This document shows positions 22,901-33,685 of a stretch of 64,000 bases of DNA, piece after piece. The position numbers and the translations under genes were made by a program. The notes below the pieces were generated by a model, which had not been told where the DNA came from, did not search any database, and worked only from the letters and a program-made list of their open reading frames with translations. How positions within the stretch are numbered: the first letter of the stretch is position 1; every line of letters starts with the position of its first letter. Origin of the DNA: Tretioscincus oriximinensis (taxonomy: Eukaryota > Chordata > Lepidosauria > Squamata > Gymnophthalmidae); the NCBI GenBank assembly GCA_022410635.1, contig JAJVDF010000247.1, forward strand, positions 655,216 to 719,215, written 5' to 3'.

Positions 22901-24845
22901 ATGATATGTTGTCATATGTGGCAATCCTAAAAATCTAAAAAAATAGCCCCTCTTCCTAAAGAAATTGCCTTTCTTTCCCATGAAACCCTACTAGAAATCC
23001 TAACTTGTGACTGGCTAATCTGTATTCTTGTTCTGATTGGCTTTTGACTTCCTTGTGGAGTGAGTAAATTCGATGGTGTTTTGGGAGTTTATAAGAGTTT
23101 TTTGTATTCATCATCACTATTTGCTCCTGTGTAAACTCAGTGGGATTAAGCTGCTGATCTGTGGTCTATAGTTTCTGTTCTCACTAGAGGAAGTAAATGA
23201 TTATGAGGCAGGTCTGGAAGACTTGGCAGCTCTTTCAGAAAGTGTCCAGATGGTGCTGCCAAAGTGGAAAGACTCCGTTAAGAAACAGAATAAAAAAACC
23301 AGCCGGAAAAAGTGTAAAACCTTTCCAGTGATAATTTGGGGCACTGATTATTGTCAACAGTTGATTTCTCACAAATTGAGAGGAAAAAAAATCAAATTTG
23401 TGTTGTTGGTTTAAAAAAGGGCACTCTCCCTAAGGCCTGTTATAACTGTTATAATTAAAGGAGCAGACTTGTCTACAAAAGCTCATCTTGTCTATATTTT
23501 TCTTGTTAGTCTCTTAAAGTGCTATAGATATCTATATTACTAAAGTGCGTCACACCCATCGGCTTTCTAAGCAAGGTGAATGGACACAGTAAGTGTCCAT
23601 CACCTTGAATGCAGATAATTGGCTGATCTCCTGCACCCTGGATAGGAAGGGCCTCTTCCAAAATGGCAGCCTGGCAGCCCAGTGCTGGCAAAATTATGCC
23701 ACCTGCCCGGAGCTTAAAGGTAAGACCAGCAATGGTCAGGAAAAGGAGGCAGGGGAAGAGAGTGGGGACAGACTGGGCAGCACCGGCAGGAGGTGGGAGG
23801 ACAGCAGCTAGAATGCCCGTATTATCTATTTTATGCCTAAGCAGTGTGCATTTCCTTCACTTTTGGATAACCTAACACAGCCAACATCTGGAATTTGAGG
23901 AGAGATTTCCAACAGCAATAAGTACAATATCATTTTTAATCCCTGACTGAGGATGTGCCTGGCAGAAGATTAATGAGTTGATCTGATGGCAACTAATTGA
24001 AGGCAAGAAACTGATTAAACCTCAAAAGGAGAAAATTTAGACGAGCTGGAGAAAAAGTTTGGGCTAGTGTAAACAGCCTAGAAAAAGCCAGGGGTTTGGC
24101 TTCAGTCCCCAGCCTTTCTTCAGAAATAGGCAGTGGTAAACCTACATCTGTGCCTCTGCCAAGAAAAAGTATCAAGGTGTCCATGCATTCAACCAGGGGA
24201 GAAGTAACGTTGTATGAGATAAAGGGCTCAAAATGTTTACTTAACGAGCAGGCTCATATGTGGACACCCCACAGAGATAGCGCTTGGATTAGCCTCTGCC
24301 CAAAATGTTCTGCTGTGTTTGGATTTTAGAACTAAAATCTGTCCTCCTGTCAGATTTCCCTAATTACCCTAAGAAGCCGGAGTCAGTTAACAGATCTGCT
24401 GAGCTGATGCCAGCTCGGAAATGGAAGGAGCCAAGAGATATTTGTGCCAGTCACGGAGCTGGCATCACGTCTTAGAAAGTAAAAGAGAGAAGGAAGAGAG
24501 AGAGAGAGGAAAGCACACACATGTTCAAGGAGCAGATGGGGACAACCAGGGAGACAGACACCAAAGTTAATTCCCCAATATATTCATTCATACCTTTGCA
24601 GATAACCCAGAACAGCCTCCTTCAAGACGCATACATAGTAGATGCACTTGGGAGCTTACAGAGGTCAACATACCCTTTTTCTCTTAGAACTACAATGCAG
24701 ACCTTGTATTTATATGTAAAAGGTTCCCTCAATCAAATAATTGACTGTTGTAGATTAGTGTTGTCTTCTTGGGCTGACTGCATCTAGGATTTCAAACTGT
24801 GGATTCGTGCAACTTGAATCCATTCTGAATTATATCCCTGCCATC
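19920..24845. other. Long non-coding stretch, no gene identified
   Basis: 20480-21240 is more GC-rich and carries CATTACCATGGAAACTGG (RFX X-box-like) at 20677-20694, so a conserved regulatory element is possible. Overlapping ORFs of up to 154 codons there show no domain and occur in competing frames. 23455-23530 (ACTTGTCTACAAAAGCTC, TTCTTGTTAGTCTC) is a fragment of a hAT-like inverted-repeat family also at 35363. A GA-rich tract lies at 24479-24510. The rest is featureless to me. Confidence 0.35.
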
Positions 24846-24847
24846 TG

Positions 24848-25706
24848 GAGAGCAAGTCTGGTGTAGTGGTTAGGGTTTTAGACTCTGGAGTGCAGTGGTT
24901 AGAGTGACTCCCGGTTCAATTCTGCACTCCTCCATAAAAGCCAGCTGGGNGACCTTGGATTAGCCACAGTTCTTCGGAGCTCTCTTAGAACCACCTACTT
25001 CACAAGGTGTCTGTTGTAAAGAAAAGAACAGAAGGTTATGTAAGCCGCTTTGATTCCCTTCAGGCTGAGAAAAGTGGGGTATAAAAACTGACTGGTAGCA
25101 GGGGGACATATATGCACATGTGGGCGTATTGCCCTCTGGTCATAAGTTTCTGGGGAAAAATAAGAGAAGAGCTAAAACTAATTACAGATATACTTATCCC
25201 GGACTCTATTGTAATATGGCTATTTGGAATACTCAACACTATGAATATTAGTAAAGAGAATAAATTTTGTATAGACAGCGGCATCTTGGGGGTCACATGG
25301 TGATGGTTAAAGGATGGAAATCCCAACAAAACTGGTCTATGGACGATTGGTGGCATTATCTTATCGAATTTATGATTTTCGACGTCCTACAAAGCAAAAG
25401 ACTATATTCTATAGGGATTAACCTAAAGCCGCATTGGACTATAAAATGGCAAAGGCTCATTGCCTATGGTTCAACCACCAACGCTCACATTCTTCTCAAA
25501 GAAACCATAAAGATGTTCTTCGAACAACGCTGGATTTCATAATAATTTTACACTCTACTTGAAATTTATAATTTTGGACTATATCGTTCTATGGGGTGGG
25601 AGGGGNGGGGGGGGAATACAAAGTTGTAGGCAATGTTATATGATTTTGTGTAAATACTTTTATATATAAATTAAATTAAATTAAAAAAAAACTGACTCTT
25701 CTTCAT
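24848..25706 (+). repeat. tRNA-derived SINE (family B), interrupted by an L1
   Basis: 24848-25093 holds the tRNA-like head (TGGTGTAGTGGTTAG, B box GGTTCAATTC) and body (AGCCGCTTTGATTCCCTTC). The sequence resumes after an L1 insertion at ~25687-25706 with ACTGACTCTTCTTC. The insertion is bounded by AAAAACTGACT on both sides. Confidence 0.75.
25094..25690 (+). mobile_element. 5'-truncated L1 LINE (3' end)
   Basis: The last ~100 codons of ORF2, ending FEQRWIS, with a G-rich 3' UTR tract (25600-25612) and a (TAAAT)n/A-rich tail. Flanked by an 11-base duplication AAAAACTGACT (25083-25093 and 25687-25697), the mark of L1 integration. All but the first ~36 bases are repeated in the block at 27136. 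Confidence 0.8.
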
Positions 25707-25719
25707 CTGTATGTTAGTG

Positions 25720-26246
25720 TGGACTGCAATAACCTATAGTAACATATGGATGGCAGGGCCCTGTTCTGGCACATAACCCAGACTAGGGCCAAAGCATATT
25801 GAATGAGAGTGAACAAGAGACACAACCTTACTTGCGACATGTCTGGAATTCTGCTTGAGAGTTTATTTTTTTGTTTCTACAGTAGTGGTAACCCACTTTT
25901 CTTCAAAAAAATCAAGGATGATTTCTTCTACTGATAAACATTCTGTAGGCCAATGTGTGTCTAAATAAAGAGCCGAGCAGGTGGGGTTTCCTTTAAACTG
26001 CACCACTGTGTAAAAGGGAGGCTTTTAATACGCACACTGGTTTGGTGCATAATCTTGGCTACTTTGTTCTTAGAAGAACCCTAAGGTAGATTCGGCTGAG
26101 AAGTGAAGACAGGTTAGAATTCACCAAGTGGGTTGCTATGGCTGCATGGAGGTTCAAGTCTGGTTTCCAGGGCCCTGTACCAACCATAAGCCCTCCTTAG
26201 TTTCTAAGGGATCTTGCTTCACCCTGAGGTTTCTAGTAAAACTTTT
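25720..26246 (+). other. Unique non-coding flank inside unit 1
   Basis: Between the L1/SINE and the LTR. 25715-25810 resembles the GGCCCTGTCC inverted-repeat element (ATGGATGGCAGGGCCCTGTTC). No coding function; repeated at 27727-28253. Confidence 0.4.
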
Positions 26247-26252
26247 GTCCCT

Positions 26253-27131
26253 TGTTGGGAATTTCCCCCTGGGACACTTATTAGTAATAAAATATATTAT
26301 TAATATATCATTTATAGCTGGAACTAGCTATCTAAGAGAGGCCTCTGGGTAAGAAATTTTCAAAATTTTCCTTGGTCAAGCTGACCTTTCCCTCAACCCT
26401 GTATNCACTCAGGAACTCTCTTAATCCTTCTTTCCTCTCCCTGGGGGCACCTGTGAAGGGTAGCTCCTGGTTCTTGCACTGTCTAACAATAGACACATTT
26501 AAATCCCATTATCAACTGGGAAGTCAACTGTTTGCCTCTGGCCAAGGCAGGCTTGACTCCCTATGGGAAAATCTCTTGTGCAAACTAACCTAAAGCTTCC
26601 CCATTGTACAAAGGAAGCCACTCTTTAGCCTTCTTCCCCTTTTCTGTATACCCTAGGTCTCACTTCATTGTTTGATGCCAATCAAGGGTCATCAAAGTCT
26701 GGACCCTTGGCATGAATCATCTTCCTGTCAGGTTTGATTGACAGGGGCTCTCAATGATAGCTAAATTTCCAGTAATTAGGCACACCACACTCACACCTAT
26801 CTCTTCCCCTATTGGTTACTGTACCCAGGCTGCACCCACTGGGGAGGGGGCATAACGTGTAATGTAATACGTCATTTGCCCACGTTGGGTACCCTCTGCC
26901 CTTTTCACTCCGTCATGATATTCATACACGCCTTCTGATCTGATTGTCAATAAAAGTGGAGACCCTGCTCTCATCTGGAGGCTTCCATACACTCGTGGAC
27001 CTCCTACGTCTCCTGTTACCCTGAAGTGTCGTCTGTGCGCTGGTTATTTCTGGGCGGGTGATACGGACCCCAGGGTAAGCTTCCTCACGTCACCGATCAG
27101 TCGTCATTAGTGAGTACGCCGAATCTCATTA
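26253..27131 (+). mobile_element. Solo LTR of related retroviral family, copy in unit 1 (879 bp)
   Basis: Begins TGTTGGGAATTTCCC, preceded by GTCCCT (26247-26252), and ends ATTA followed by GTC before the junction N. TCAATAAAAGTGG near 26948 is the polyadenylation signal, then an R-U5 like that of the other LTRs. In unit 2 the full second GTCCCT is present, so the original insertion has a 6-bp duplication. Confidence 0.8.
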
Positions 27132-27134
27132 GTC

Positions 27135-27135
27135 N
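27135..27135. other. Single-N junction between duplicated blocks
   Basis: One ambiguous base exactly where unit 1 ends and unit 2 begins, as produced when two contig ends are abutted. Confidence 0.8.
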
Positions 27136-29140
27136 TGCCCTCTGGTCATAAGTTTCTGGGGAAAAATAAGAGAAGAGCTAAAACTAATTACAGATATACT
27201 TATCCCGGACTCTATTGTAATATGGCTATTTGGAATACTCAACACTATGAATATTAGTAAAGAGAATAAATTTTGTATAGACAGCGGCATCTTAGCGGGT
27301 CACATGGTGATGNTTAAAGGATGGAAATCCCAACAAAACTGGTCTATGGACGATTGGTGGCATTATCTTATTGAATTTATGATTTTCGACGTCCTACAAA
27401 GCAAAAGACTATATTCTATAGGGATTAACCTAAAGCCGCATTGGACTATAAAATGGCAAAGGCTCATTGCCTATGGTTCAACCACCAACGCTCACATTCT
27501 TCTCAAAGAAACCATAAAGATGTTCTTCGAACAACGCTGGATTTCATAATAATTTTACACTCTACTTGAAATTTATAATTTTGGACTATATCGTTCTATG
27601 GGGTGGGAGGGGNGGGGGGGGAATACAAAGTTGTAGGCAATGTTATATGATTTTGTGTAAATACTTTTATATATAAATTAAATTAAATTAAAAAAAAACT
27701 GACTCTTCTTCATCTGTATGTTAGTGTGGACTGCAATAACCTATAGTAACATATGGATGGCAGGGCCCTGTTCTGGCACATAACCCAGACTAGGGCCAAA
27801 GCATATTGAATGAGAGTGAACAAGAGACACAACCTTACTTGCGACATGTCTGGAATTCTGCTTGAGAGTTTATTTTTTTGTTTCTACAGTAGTGGTAACC
27901 CACTTTTCTTCAAAAAAATCAAGGATGATTTCTTCTACTGATAAACATTCTGTAGGCCAATGTGTGTCTAAATAAAGAGCCGAGCAGGTGGGGTTTCCTT
28001 TAAACTGCACCACTGTGTAAAAGGGAGGCTTTTAATACGCACACTGGTTTGGTGCATAATCTTGGCTACTTTGTTCTTAGAAGAACCCTAAGGTAGATTC
28101 GGCTGAGAAGTGAAGACAGGTTAGAATTCACCAAGTGGGTTGCTATGGCTGCATGGAGGTTCAAGTCTGGTTTCCAGGGCCCTGTACCAACCATAAGCCC
28201 TCCTTAGTTTCTAAGGGATCTTGCTTCACCCTGAGGTTTCTAGTAAAACTTTTGTCCCTTGTTGGGAATTTCCCCCTGGGACACTTATTAGTAATAAAAT
28301 ATATTATTAATATATCATTTATAGCTGGAACTAGCTATCTAAGAGAGGCCTCTGGGTAAGAAATTTTCAAAATTTTCCTTGGTCAAGCTGACCTTTCCCT
28401 CAACCCTGTATTCACTCAGGAACTCTCTTAATCCTTCTTTCCTCTCCCTGGGGGCACCTGTGAAGGGTAGCTCCTGGTTCTTGCACTGTCTAACAATAGA
28501 CACATTTAAATCCCATTATCAACTGGGAAGTCAACTGTTTGCCTCTGGCCAAGGCAGGCTTGACTCCCTATGGGAAAATCTCTTGTGCAAACTAACCTAA
28601 AGCTTCCCCATTGTACAAAGGAAGCCACTCTTTAGCCTTCTTCCCCTTTTCTGTATACCCTAGGTCTCACTTCATTGTTTGATGCCAATCAAGGGTCATC
28701 AAAGTCTGGACCCTTGGCATGAATCATCTTCCTGTCAGATTTGATTGACAGGGGCTCTCAATGATAGCTAAATTTCCAGTAATTAGGCACACCACACTCA
28801 CCCCTATCTCTTCTCCTATTGGTTACTGTACCCAGGCTGCACCCACTGGGGAGGGGGCATAACGTGTAATGTACTACGTCATTTGCCCACGTTGGTATCC
28901 TCCGCCCTTTTCACTCTGTCATGATATTCATACACGCCTTCTGATCTGATTGTCAATAAAAGTGGGGACTTTTCACCCTTCTGGAGGCTTCCATACACTC
29001 GTGGACCTCCTACGTCTCCTGTTACCCTGAAGTGTCGTCTGTGCGCTGGTTATTTCTGGGCGGGTGATACGGACCCCAGGGTAAGCTTCCTCACGTCACC
29101 GATCAGTCGTCATTAGTGAGTACGCCGAATCTCATTAGTC
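27136..29140 (+). repeat. Tandem ~2.0-kb duplication, unit 2
   Basis: Direct repeat of 25130-27134 including the L1 tail, the SINE end, the unique flank and the LTR. It lacks the ~36 L1 bases before 25130. A few differences lie in the L1 part; most fall in the LTR between ~28738 and 28980. Confidence 0.9.
28260..29137 (+). mobile_element. Solo LTR, copy in unit 2 (878 bp)
   Basis: Preceded by GTCCCT (28254-28259) and followed by GTCCCT (29138-29143): exact 6-bp target duplication. Starts TGTTGGGAATT and ends CATTA. Polyadenylation signal TCAATAAAAGTGG near 28954. Confidence 0.85.
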
Positions 29141-29529
29141 CCTCCATAATTCAATGCTATAGCATTGGATCCTGCACAGAAAGCATCCCATCCCTGCATC
29201 TTTCAATTCCAACTTTGTGACTCTGTTTTTCTTTTTTACCCTTTTGTCAAGTGAAGTCATCCTCACTCCCACAGATATCAAACCACTGATTCTTCATCAT
29301 TTTTTACAGTATCTATAGTCTATATCAGGACAATAGAAAGGGGGTGCACTTAAATAATTATTAAACCCTAAGGACAAATGCCCTTCTCTCATAGAGTCCG
29401 CAGGGCAGATTATCCCAAAGATTATAATGGCCCTCAGATTGAAAAACAGCATTAAGGCTGNATTGCACTCTCAGTTGTCCCTGTTGCACAGCTAGAGTAG
29501 AGGTGGAGATACGAGGAGCAGAAGAATGT

Positions 29530-29690
29530 TTTATTTATTTATTTATATTTATACCCTGCCCTACCCCCAAAAGTATCAGGGTGGCCCACAGTAAAACCTC
29601 AATACAAAACTAACTAATTAAAAACAGTGTGAAACATCAATACAAAATTTACAAGTTAAAAACAATATAAAACAGTATTTAAAAGTGGGG
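29530..29690 (-). mobile_element. L2-like LINE 3' tail
   Basis: Minus-strand tail with (TAAA)n, and on the plus strand TATACCCTGCCCTACCCC followed by an A-rich body. Same tail type as 40545 and 35575. Confidence 0.5.
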
Positions 29691-29717
29691 GACAAATGAG
29701 ATATTGCTTTTTATATC

Positions 29718-30428
29718 TGTTGGGGTTCTCTGTTAGGAGTATATTAATTGGCATAATATATTTTGATATAAAATACACAAGCATTGGTCTCTAGATGCAC
29801 AGGCCTCACTTTTGCAAAATTTCTGGGAATTTTCCAGGCCTGGGTGTCGCAAGAGAACTAATCTCTCTTCCTGCCCTGAGGCTTCACCCGGCTGTACCTT
29901 GTTTACCTGCACCCATTATCTCTGGGAGCATTCATTGACTCAGAAGCTTTGGCTTGATGGGATTAATCAACTGCCTAATAGCTCTGAGGAAGCTCTGACT
30001 ATCACCTTTCCAGGAGATGAACGACCGGTCACAGGTCCTGTAAGCTGCAGAGGTCAATCTTGTTCCACCCAAACCTTACCCATATTTGGAGTTTCCTGAC
30101 ACAGGCTGCACCCCTTGGGAGGAGGGAGAAACGTCACACAGGTGTCACCACCCTCTGGTCCTCCCCAAACCACTCCTTCGGAACACCCATTCTCTGACAT
30201 CACTTTTCTTGTACACGCCTTATGATTGTATGTCAATAAAAACCTGCGAACAAGGGTGCTCAGGAGGTTCCTATCCATGTGGGCCTCCTAGCTATTGCTT
30301 CTTGATCTAAGCTTATGGCCTCTGCGTGAGTTCCTTGATGGGAGTCAGAATTTACACGTAACCGTATCCTGATGATCAGCTGCTTCAGATATGCTGGTAC
30401 CTAATAATGTGGTAGCAAACCCGCGTTA
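29718..30428 (+). mobile_element. Solo LTR of endogenous retrovirus (class II-like), 711 bp
   Basis: Starts TGTTGGGGTTCTC and ends CCCGCGTTA; flanked by exact TATATC duplications (29712-29717 and 30429-30434). TCAATAAAAACC near 30233 is the polyadenylation signal. Same family as 19204-19908 and 33802-34544; no internal retroviral genes nearby. Confidence 0.85.
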
Positions 30429-30441
30429 TATATCCTATTTT

Positions 30442-30640
30442 TTCTCAACCTGGAAGGACTCATAGCAGCTTATATAACCTTCTGTTCTTCTCTTCACAAC
30501 AGACACCAGTAAGTGGGGCAGAGAAAGCTCTGAAGAACTGTGACTAGCTCAAGGGTCACACAGATGGCTTCATGCAAGAGTATAGAATTATTCCAGGAGG
30601 CTACTTGATAAAGAGTCTGACACTAATCACAAGTCCAGAC
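30442..30640 (-). repeat. tRNA-derived SINE (family B) fragment, reversed
   Basis: Plus-strand TTTTCTCAACCTGGAAGG, then CTTCACAACAGACACC and GAAGAACTGTGACTAGC, the reverse of the family B body at 24848 and 33160. Confidence 0.5.
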
Positions 30641-30940
30641 TGACTCTCAACTACTGGCTCTTAAATGCGACTTTCTTTAACTGCTGCTTTTAAAAAACAC
30701 ATCCCTTCTAAAAATGAAAACAAAAATAGGCATAAAAAGAATCCTATAATGTTCCTTCACCTTGAAATCTGGCAATGCCTCCCTAGTAACAAGTGCTTGC
30801 TGCAGATTGGCTGTTGCCTGCCTGATTTCATGGGAATAAGATTGGTCACTGTAATTATTGGTCAGAATTTTCTCCTCTGTTTTTTTCCAAATGCAATTGA
30901 AAGGAAGAGTCACCATTGACCTCATGATTTCATGTCTGAG

Positions 30941-31177
30941 TAGCCCCTGCCGCCGCTACCCCCCGCCACCGCTAACCCCAGCAAAACGCCGCTTCCAAAG
31001 GAGCAGCTGCGCGCGTGCGTGCATGCGCACGGATGCTTGTGAGACAGACAGGCAGAACCTCTTTCCTGCCTGTCTCACAAGCGTCCGTGCGCATGCGCGC
31101 ACGCGCACAGCTGCTCCTTTGGAAGCGGCGTTTTGCTGGGGTTAGCGGTGGCGGGGGGGTAGCGGCGGCAGGGGCTA
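30941..31177. repeat. 237-bp GC-rich near-perfect palindrome
   Basis: Arms 30941-31055 and 31066-31177 pair almost base for base around a 10-base loop. The left arm starts TAGCCCCTGCCGCCGCTACC and the right arm ends GGTAGCGGCGGCAGGGGCTA. CpG-dense (GCGCGCGTGCGTGCATGCGC). It lies in an element continuing to ~31352. Confidence 0.85.
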
Positions 31178-31352
31178 GCAGCTGAGTTAGCGGCGGCGGG
31201 AGTAACGGCGGCAGGGGGGTAGTGGCAGGGGGGGGGGTAGTGGCGGCGGCAACCCGGGATTTTTAACTATTTTTGCCAAACCCAGGCGGGACAGCAAAAT
31301 TGTTCCCAAAAACGGGACTGTCCCGGTTTACCGGGACGTATGGCAACCCTAT
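31178..31352 (-). mobile_element. hAT-like element end adjoining the palindrome
   Basis: On the minus strand it begins TAGGGTTGCCATACGTCCCG, continues with alternating GGGAC/GTCCC motifs, then GC-rich repeats merging with the palindrome. This terminus is common among reptile DNA-element remnants; superfamily not proven. Confidence 0.45.
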
Positions 31353-31354
31353 GG

Positions 31355-31425
31355 ATGAGAGAGTTTATGGCAGGTGCCTATTTCAAGATACATCCAGAAT
31401 AAGGCTCAGTGCAGATAGTGCCGAA
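31355..31425. repeat. Fragment of GGCCCTGTCC inverted-repeat element
   Basis: ATGGCAGGTGCCTATTTCAA then AGAATAAGGCTCAGTGCAGA, matching the right half of 63065-63224. Confidence 0.5.
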
Positions 31426-31669
31426 ATAAAGGGATTTCTGTTATATAATTGGTATAAAAACAAAGACATGCTGCACAAAATTGGTATTAGTGAGTGAAAT
31501 GCTAGAAAACCTCATTATAGTGCAACAATTTTCTGTCAAACCACACCCCCCCCTAGTACAGTGATAGAGTACAGCAAGTATAAATTCGCTTCCAGCTTTC
31601 CTGTGAGTTGGATTATGTCCCTTTTCCAAAACTTTGACACCTGTTAAGACACATAGAAGACAACGGTAT

Positions 31670-32450
31670 AAACGGCTACTAAGTTGAATGACTTGATACT
31701 TCCTCCGAGATGGAGCAACAGGCATAGACTGACCAGATTTTCTGAGACCCAAACATGCATTCACCTCCGAAATTCCCACCCAAGAAATCTGTGAAGAATG
31801 TAAGAAATTTTTAAAGTGTGTGAGAATTTTTGGAGTGCATCAGAAATTTGCATTTCTTTATTTTTTTACTGAGGGGGGATGGTGCCTTCAGGAGTTCGCC
31901 CCGGTTTCTAGAGACTCCTAGTGATAGTGCAGTGAATTGTTTTTTTTTTTAAATCATTTTTTAAGTGTGTGAGAATCCTTTGAAGTGCATGAGAATTTTA
32001 TTTTTTACTGAGGGGAGGGTGCCTTCAGGAGCTACACCCAGTTGCCAGAGCCCCTAGTGGTAGTGCAGTGATTTAAAAAAAATCAAATTTTTGTTTTAAT
32101 TGTGCAGGAAACTTTTGAATTGTGTGAGAATTTTTATTTTTAACTGAGGGGAGGGTGCCTTCAGGAGCTGACCCCAGATGCCAGAGCCCCCTAGTGATGG
32201 TGTAGTGAATTTTTAAAAAATCTAATTTTTGTTTAATTTTTTTTTCCTCAGCAGAAACTGGGGAAATGGCCCCCCAGAAAAGGGGTCATCTGGTCAGCCT
32301 AAACAGGTAGAATCCCTGAAATGTCGAGAACAGTTGAAGATTTTGCCTTCTTCTGCTCCAGACTGCCCAGGTGCAATTGTGAGACATAATGCTGGACTAG
32401 ATGGGCTGTGGCCCATTTCACCATGACTCCTCTTATGTTCTTATGTTCAC
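31670..32450 (+). mobile_element. CR1 LINE 3' tail split by the hAT element
   Basis: Left part ~31670-31724, right part 32302-32450 ending in the CAGGTGCAATTGTGAGACAT, GGACTAGATGGGC and TTATGTTCTTATG tail. Confidence 0.75.
31725..32301 (+). mobile_element. hAT-type non-autonomous element, full length, inserted in CR1
   Basis: 577 bp from TAGACTGACC to GGTCAGCCTA. Flanks AACAGGCA and AACAGGTA form an 8-bp target duplication with one mismatch, and the flanks rejoin as one CR1 (GGAGCAACAGGCA then GAATCCCTG). Inside are three tandem units of ~137-146 bases, each containing AGGGTGCCTTCAGGAG, CTAGTG and GTGCAGTGA. Confidence 0.85.
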
Positions 32451-33159
32451 ATGCCAGGGTAAACTGCCTGGCATCCCTGGCTCCAATTCTCCTAGCGGGC
32501 ATCCCTTCAGCATATCTGAACGCAGCTGCAGAAGAGAGCAAGAGCTTGTGTCACCATTAGCTTGATTGTATANCATTAGCAGTCATTTCACCTGATGATT
32601 CTAACAGATTATAAGAAAGATGAAGCTTTCTTATTATTTTTTTTATCCCGTATGCCTTGGCTAAAAAGTCCTGAATGCTCTACTGGCTTTTGAAATCTTA
32701 TCTTTGGTTATTCCATAACTTAGGGGCTTCTGTATTGCATGACAGGAATTAATTCCATCTGAAGCTAGCAGCAGTTCACAGAGTACAAAAACAATGGTGA
32801 TCAGTATACTGTCATTCATTTTTGACACCCTTTCTTTTATTTTTATTTCTATTGTCATCATCAAGTCCAATGTACGCCTGTGGCTGAAGGATTCGGCTGT
32901 AACTAGGATTGAATGGGCTCCTGGCAAAGATAGGCCTCTCATATGATGTAGATGAGACTGAAGAGGAAAAAGAAACAAAAATTCAGACCTATAATAAACA
33001 ATCCAAAAGCTCAGTTAAATCTCCAAATAGGCATCTTCTTTCTGCGTCCCTGACCCAAAGCCAGGTTTGCTTAGTAGCACTTATGGAACGCTGTATCTTC
33101 TTTCTTCCTTTTGAGGAGCAGTAAATAAAAAGTACAGGGCTCTGGACAAGAGGTAAAGC

Positions 33160-33420
33160 AAAAGCAGTGAGGGAATTTGTGCAGTGGTTAGAGTGTTGGA
33201 CTCTTATCTGGTAGTCTCCCGGTTCAATTCCCCACTCCTCCATGAAAGTCAGCTGGGTGACCTTGGGCCAGTCACAGTTCTTTAGAACTCTCTCAGNCCC
33301 ACCTACTTCACAGGNTGTCTGTTGTGGAGAAAGCAACAAAAGCTATGTGCGCCACCCTATGGTTGGCTGCCCTGAGATCCTTGGGTATAGGGCACGATAT
33401 AAGTAATAAATAAATAAATT
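33160..33420 (+). repeat. tRNA-derived SINE (family B), near full length
   Basis: A box TGGTTAGAGTG, B box GGTTCAATTCC, then GTGACCTTGGGCCAGTCAC, then CGCCACCCTATGGTTGGC and a (TAAA)n tail shared with L2-like LINEs, which probably mobilise it. Reverse copy at 47935-48177. Confidence 0.75.
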
Positions 33421-33685
33421 AGATAATTCTCTTTTTCAGTACCAGAAAACAAATGCAGATCATTTCTACCAAGACACACACTAATAAAAACATTTCCAAA
33501 CCAGCTTAGTGGTGATAGCATTGGGTAAAGCTCATGTGGCCATATTACCTCTCATTCACATGAAACATTAGAAAATGCACATTGGAATGGCATTTCTCAG
33601 CCTTTAATATGATTTAGAGGTGGAATTGAAACAACAGAAGAAGAATAAGGCGAACAAGAAGGGGGAAGAAGCAGAAGAACTTGGT

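Larger units (their letters stand above)
25130..27134 (+). repeat. Tandem ~2.0-kb duplication, unit 1
   Basis: Starts at GCCCTCTGGTCATAAG and ends TCATTAGTC just before a lone N at 27135. Unit 2 repeats it at an offset of 2006-2007 bases. The flank and L1 portions are almost identical, including an ambiguous base at the equivalent G-run position in both. Probably uncollapsed alleles. Confidence 0.9.

Noticed and set aside
31810..32235. CRISPR-like array from regular repeats
   Set aside because: The units are tandem and ~140 bases without unique spacers, inside a eukaryotic DNA transposon.
31725..32301. TA-duplicating mariner-type assignment for the TAGACTGACC family
   Set aside because: TA at both ends suggested a TA duplication, but the perfect 8-bp CTTGCTTA at 63391/63974 and the AACAGG[CT]A pair show that TA belongs to the element.
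33160..33240. tRNA gene suggested by A and B boxes (also at 36200, 48130)
   Set aside because: The boxes belong to dispersed SINEs with LINE-like tails; the cloverleaf is not complete.
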